Origin: AP-15 sp963812675
GTDB taxonomy: Bacteria; Pseudomonadota; Alphaproteobacteria; ATCC43930; CGMCC-115725
Length of the DNA stretch: 64,000 bases
Reading direction: 5' to 3'
Assembly (NCBI GenBank): GCA_963812675.1
Contig: CAWEWR010000007.1
Span: forward strand, 558,001-622,000
Shown one piece after another: positions 60,189 through 64,000 of this stretch (its first letter is position 1; every line of letters begins with the position of its first letter). Made by a program: the position numbers and the translations under genes. Below the pieces are notes generated by a model. It was not told the DNA's origin. It did not search any database and saw only the letters and a list, made by a program, of their open reading frames with translations.

Positions 60189-62348
60189 ATGACGACGAAA
60201 ATCAAATTCCCGCAGAGGGTTGCTGCGATCGGCGTCGCTGCGCTGCTCGCCGCCGCGCCGACACGGCTCAGCGCGCAGCAGACCCCGCAGTCTGCGGTCC
60301 GCATCAGCGAGCATGACCTGGGCGGCGTGGTCACCGGCAAAAGCGGGCCCGAAGCCGGCGTCTGGGTGATTGCCGAGACCACCGGGCTGCCGACGCCATT
60401 CGCCAAAATCGTCGTCACCGACGATTAGGGACGCTATGTCATTCCGGATCTCCCCCAGGCCAATTACGATGTCTGGGTGCGCGGCTACGGGCTCGTCAAC
60501 TCGCCGCGGGTCATCACGACACCGGGGAAGATCGTCAACTTGCAGTCGGTGCCGGCGCCGGATGCGGCGGCCGCGGCGCAATATTATCCGTCGATCTACT
60601 GGTTTTCGATGCTGAACATCCCGGATGAAGGTAACTTCTCCGGCCCGAACCGCGACGAGAACATGCCGGAGAATATCAAAAGTCACACGGCGTGGTTGAA
60701 CATCATAAAGACGACCGGCTGCATCGCCTGCCACGGGATCGGCACCATCGGCACGCGGGCGATTCCGGCCGCGCTCGGCCAGTTCGAGTCGTCGGCGGAA
60801 GCCTGGGCGCGGCGCATCCAGTCGGGACAGGCAGAGAACAACATGGTCAACACAATCAGCCGCCTCGACCCGCAGCTGGCATTCCAATATTTCGGCGACT
60901 GGACCGATCGGGTCGCCAAAGGCGAGCTGCCCTTTGCGCAACCCCCGCGGCCGCAGGGCGTCGAGCGCAACATCGTGCTGACATTGTGGGACTGGAGCCG
61001 CGAGACGGCATATATGCACGACCTCACTCCGACCGACCGGCGCAATCCGACCGTCAACGCCAACGGCAAGCTTTACGGCTCGACCGAGGACAGCACCGAC
61101 TACCTTCCGGTGCTCGATCCGGCGCACAATTCGGTCAGCGAGATCAAGCACCCGGTGCGCGACCCGAACACGCCGACCTCGAAGACTGCGCCGATGGAGC
61201 CGTCGCCCTATTGGGGCGCCGAGCCCATTTGGGACAGCCAGAGCACGACGCACAACCCGATGATGGACGAGAAAGGGCGGGTCTGGTTCACCGCCAGGGT
61301 GCGCGCCCCGGCAAACCCGGATTTCTGCAAGCAGGGATCGAGCCATCCCTCGGCGCAGGTCTTCCCGCTGCAAGAGTCCGGCCGCCATCTGTCGATGTAT
61401 GATCCGGCGACCGGCAAGTTCACATTGATCAGCACGTGCTTCCCGACGCATCACCTGAATTTTGCCACGGACGCCAATCAGACGCTGTGGACCAGCGCCG
61501 GCGGCCCGCAGACGCCAGTCGTCGGTTGGCTCGATCGCAAGATGTTCGAGGAGACCGGCGACGAGCAGAAAGCGCAAGGCTGGTCGCCCTTCATCCTCGA
61601 CACCAACGGCAATGGCAAACGGGACGATTATGTCGAGCCCAACCAGCCGGTCGACCCGACAAAAGACAAGCGCGTCGTCGCGGGCCTCTATTCGGTTTCG
61701 ATAAGCCCAGCCGATGGGACGATCTGGGGGACGTCCTTGGGATACCCCGGCTATGTGGTTCGCGTGAACCCGGGGCCCGATCCGACCCATACGGCGCTGA
61801 CCGAGGTCTATGAGCCGCCAATGCCCGGCTACGGGCCGCGCGGCGGCGACATCGACAGCAAGGGCGTCTTCTGGGCGTCGCTGGCGAGCGGGCACCTGGC
61901 GAGCTTCGACCGCAGCAAATGCAAGGTGTTGAACGGCCCAACCGCGACTGGAAAGCACTGCCCCGAGGGCTGGACCCTCTATCCCTTCCCCGGCCCGCAG
62001 TTTAAGGCCGTCAGTGACCCCGGCAGCGCCGAGTCGAGCTATTACGTCTGGGTCGATCAGCACAACACATTGGGCCTCGGCAAAGACGTGCCGATCGCCA
62101 CCGGCAATCTCAACAGTGCATTGCTCGCCCTCGTCGATGGCAAGTTCCTCACCCTGCGCGTCCCCTATGTGAACGACTATTTCACGAAGGGGATGGACGG
62201 CCGCATCGACGACCCGAACGCCGGCTGGAAGGGCCGGGCATTGTGGACGACCTATGCCACCCGTACAATGTTCCACCTCGAGACCGGTAAGGGCACCCTG
62301 CCCAAGGTCGTGCGGTTCCAACTGCGCCCGGACCCGCTCGCCAATTAG
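60189..62348 (+). pseudogene. Secreted protein with carboxypeptidase-regulatory-like domain and haem-binding motif, interrupted by an in-frame TAG
   Basis: One open frame runs from the ATG at 60189 to the TAG at 62346, broken only by a TAG at 60426-60428. The first part (residues 1-79) has a signal peptide (MTTKIKFPQRVAAIGVAALL...) and a carboxypeptidase-regulatory-like domain, GVWVIAETTGLPTPFAKIVV followed by TDD, the stop, and GRYVIPDLP. In homologues the stop position would be Gln or Glu. After it, 640 codons stay open: a CxxCH motif (CIACHGIGT) suggests haem c, and the rest resembles a beta-propeller. A GTG at 60477 could restart translation but would lose the signal peptide. Annotated as a disrupted gene; readthrough or sequencing error cannot be excluded. 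Confidence 0.75.
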
Positions 62349-62357
62349 AGAGACCGC

Positions 62358-62831
62358 TCAGTTCTGGCCGGCGATATTGCGGCGCAGCCGCTCTCGACTG
62401 CTCGCCGGCCAGACTTCCGGGAGATTGTAGAACGCCTCGAAGGCGGGTTTGTCGGTCGGTAGCTGCAGCCATGGCAGCTTGCTTCTGGTGAAGATGTGGA
62501 CGTCGGGCTCGACCCTCTCCGGATGGTCGAGCGTCCCTACCCTTACAAGCAACGTGTCGCCCGGGGCCGCGTGGTATTTGCTCCACAGGCGGGTCCCGCA
62601 GCTGCCGCAGAAGAACACCTCGTGCGGCCTGCCGGTGCCGGCCGTCAGCATGACAGACTGCGGCAGGCTGTGATCGGCGGCGACGCAGCTCTTCTCGATC
62701 CACACGTTGAGCACGAATGCACTGCCGGTTTGTTTCTGGCAATCCCGGCAATGGCAAGCGTGAACGATCAACGGCGGCGCCGTCAACCGGTACCGCACCG
62801 CGCCGCAAGCGCATCCCCCTTCCAGATCCAT
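62358..62831 (-). CDS. GFA-family (glutathione-dependent formaldehyde-activating-like) protein
   Basis: A 157-residue zinc-binding protein of the GFA/CENP-V type. The zinc motifs are GGCACGAVRY near the start, ACHCRDCQKQTGSAF and FFCGSCGTRLW. Its ATG at 62831 has a strong GGAGGGAGGAG before it, so the longer open frame upstream is not used. It converges with the disrupted haem-motif gene, with 9 bp between them. The enzymatic role of this family is not established. Confidence 0.9.
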   Translation of the reverse strand: MDLEGGCACGAVRYRLTAPPLIVHACHCRDCQKQTGSAFVLNVWIEKSCVAADHSLPQSVMLTAGTGRPHEVFFCGSCGTRLWSKYHAAPGDTLLVRVGTLDHPERVEPDVHIFTRSKLPWLQLPTDKPAFEAFYNLPEVWPASSRERLRRNIAGQN

Positions 62832-63129
62832 CTCCTCCCTCCTCGTTCGACGCTGAGCGCAGACCCTGGCTGTTGTCGCTGTTCTGTGCAGCAAGGAAAC
62901 AGCCAGCGCCTGTGCCAGGAACCCCGGAAAACCTCGATTGCCGGCGGCGGCTGCAGCCGAACAACAGCGAACACGCTGGCTGTTTTCCGCTGTTACCTGG
63001 CTGATCTCTCCACGGCTTTGCCCGGAGGCGACCGCAACCCGGGCATTACCAAGCAATCATAGCAGGAGATTGAGGCTATTTTCGGGTTAGAGGTGTGCGA
63101 CCTACCTTGACGGCGCGCACCCCGCTCCC
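62832..63129. other. Intergenic region with repeated CTGGCTGTT motifs
   Basis: About 300 bp with no gene. CTGGCTGTT occurs at 62866-62874 and 62976-62984, and its reverse complement AACAGCCAG at 62898-62906. The first and inverted copies could form a hairpin. No clear promoter is visible to me. Confidence 0.5.
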
Positions 63130-64000
63130 TTATTCCGCCGCAATTGCCGGGCGTTCGCCGAGATGCTGCAGGCAGCGGTCGACCCAGAGCTTGGTGAGTT
63201 TTTCCTGGACGCCGTTTTGTGAGAGGCGGCGGCGCAGGGTGCGGAAATCGACGCGGTCCATTTCCTGGTCCTGGTTGAAGCAGGAGAAGACGACGGTCTC
63301 GGTGCCGGTCACCGGATCATGGTGACGCTGCAGGCACTGTGCGCAGATCTCCTTCATCATGCATTGCATCGGCGAGTTGATCGACGCGATCGCGCGGTGG
63401 TCGGGGCGGAAATAGCGCTTCAAACCCGCCTGGCGCGCCTCGGCGACGGCGGCCATCATGCCGTCCGAGCCGATCGCGATGATGCGGTCGACCGCGGAGA
63501 GAGGGATCGCTACGGGCCCGAGTGCGCCGCGGCCATAGGCCTCGATCGCCTCGACGATGTTGCCGACAAAGGCGCGGTCTTGCGGCCGGCCCGGCACGAA
63601 ACCCGGCGCCTCGTCGCAGCACCACATGACGCAGTCGGCGGCATGCTCGATCTCCTCGACCTTGTAGCGGTCCTGGACGAGCTTGTAGCCGGCGAAATAG
63701 AGCACGCGCGAGCCGCGCGCACGGAACGCGGCGCCGATCGAGAACAAGACCGCATTGCCGAGCCCGCCGCCGACCAGCAACACGGTCTCGCCCGATGGCG
63801 TCTCGGTCGGCGTACCGGTCGGACCCATCAGGATCACCGGCTCGCCTGGCTTCAAGAGCGCGCAGAGGTCGGAGGAGCCACCCATCTCGAGCACGACCGT
63901 CGACAGAAGGCCTGCTTCAGTGTCGATCCCGGCGCCGGTCAACGCCAACCCCTCCATCGCCAGGGTCGTGCCATCGACCCGCGACGCCAAGCCCTCGTAA
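63130..64000 (-). CDS. FAD/NAD-binding flavin oxidoreductase, C-terminal part (5' end outside window)
   Basis: The last 289 codons of a larger protein, and the frame runs off the right edge. LKPGEPVILMGPTGTPTETP and VLLVGGGLGNAVLFSIGAAF are the ferredoxin-reductase-like FAD/NAD domain, as in PyrK-type electron-transfer subunits. Near the C-terminus CMMKEICAQCLQRHHDP and VVFSCFNQDQ supply a cysteine cluster that could bind an iron-sulphur centre. It probably belongs to a multidomain FAD oxidoreductase or to a glutamate-synthase/dihydroorotate-dehydrogenase-like electron chain. The start cannot be seen. Confidence 0.8.
   Translation of the reverse strand, partial: YEGLASRVDGTTLAMEGLALTGAGIDTEAGLLSTVVLEMGGSSDLCALLKPGEPVILMGPTGTPTETPSGETVLLVGGGLGNAVLFSIGAAFRARGSRVLYFAGYKLVQDRYKVEEIEHAADCVMWCCDEAPGFVPGRPQDRAFVGNIVEAIEAYGRGALGPVAIPLSAVDRIIAIGSDGMMAAVAEARQAGLKRYFRPDHRAIASINSPMQCMMKEICAQCLQRHHDPVTGTETVVFSCFNQDQEMDRVDFRTLRRRLSQNGVQEKLTKLWVDRCLQHLGERPAIAAE

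Noticed and set aside
60426..60428. Reassigned TAG codon or pyrrolysine readthrough
   Set aside because: Other genes here (for example, the radical SAM gene and the CoA-binding gene) use TAG as a normal stop, and no pyrrolysine genes are visible. A mutation or sequencing error is simpler.
60051..62321. 756-codon open frame on the minus strand, opposite the haem-motif gene
   Set aside because: It is the mirror image of a GC-rich gene on the plus strand, has no recognisable motif, and the plus-strand frame carries a signal peptide and CxxCH.
1..64000. Prophage, insertion sequence or integrase
   Set aside because: No transposase, integrase, phage structural gene or att-like repeat was recognised anywhere in the window.

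Overview
The window is high-GC DNA from an alphaproteobacterium, chromosomal in character. The evidence is a C4-pathway hemA, an addAB recombination pair, the block murU-amgK-tsaE-PAS histidine kinase-ahcY, an ETF:ubiquinone oxidoreductase-TPR-ispE block, and ribosomal proteins L13/S9 next to acyl-CoA genes. Gene content (benzoate activation, several acyl-CoA enzymes, amidohydrolases, flavin monooxygenase-like proteins) suggests a soil or sediment heterotroph. The genus cannot be named from the sequence alone. No prophage, insertion sequence, integrase or CRISPR array is visible.

Layout. 1-10.3 kb (minus strand): addA (cut by the window edge), addB, the peptidoglycan-recycling pair murU/amgK, tsaE, a multi-PAS sensor kinase and ahcY, which has a perfect AT-rich inverted repeat just upstream. 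10.5-16.0 kb: a dienelactone-hydrolase-like protein and a DUF6295 protein, then a minus-strand run of rplM, rpsI, a flavin-dependent oxidoreductase, a ChaC-like cyclotransferase, a uracil-DNA-glycosylase-like protein and an MBL-fold hydrolase. 16.1-18.6 kb: an acyl-CoA cluster (crotonase, CoA-binding protein, class III CoA transferase). 18.6-24.5 kb: a PA0069-type radical SAM protein, two adjacent glycosyltransferase-like genes, moaB, a family-4 UDG and ETF-QO. 24.5-30.3 kb: a TPR protein, ispE, tRNA-Gln(UUG), a conserved-looking protein of unknown function and a second flavin-dependent oxidoreductase.

30.7-36.0 kb is a capsule/exopolysaccharide export operon. Its first gene fuses a TPR domain to an ABC-2 permease, followed by the ATPase, a KpsE-like chain-length/export protein and a glycosyltransferase. 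An array of four TGACG motifs, three of them exactly 11 bp apart, lies upstream. 36.1-42.6 kb: a tandem pair of amidohydrolases, then a benzoate-CoA ligase divergent from a BoxR-like regulator (HTH plus shikimate-kinase-like domain), then a two-subunit 3-oxoacid/3-oxoadipate CoA transferase. 42.7-52.1 kb: a DUF433/DUF5615 putative toxin-antitoxin pair, aldo/keto reductase, SDR, nudC, an AtuA-type/DUF4387 pair, fumC, wrbA, an FAH-family protein and a MazEF-like pair. 52.1-64 kb: DUF1989 protein, amidase, small lipoprotein, hemA, then minus-strand aspartate dehydrogenase, acyl-CoA dehydrogenase, Tag-like glycosylase and a family-5 solute-binding protein. These are followed by a large secreted haem-motif protein broken by one in-frame TAG, a GFA protein, and the 3' end of a flavin oxidoreductase.

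The most unusual signals are: the single TAG in an otherwise open reading frame of about 720 codons; the TPR-permease fusion with its phased upstream repeats; and a family of GC-rich palindromic elements (seven loci). Four of those loci sit between convergent genes, one overlaps a stop codon, and one lies at the start of a glycosyltransferase, where it appears to have displaced the original start site.
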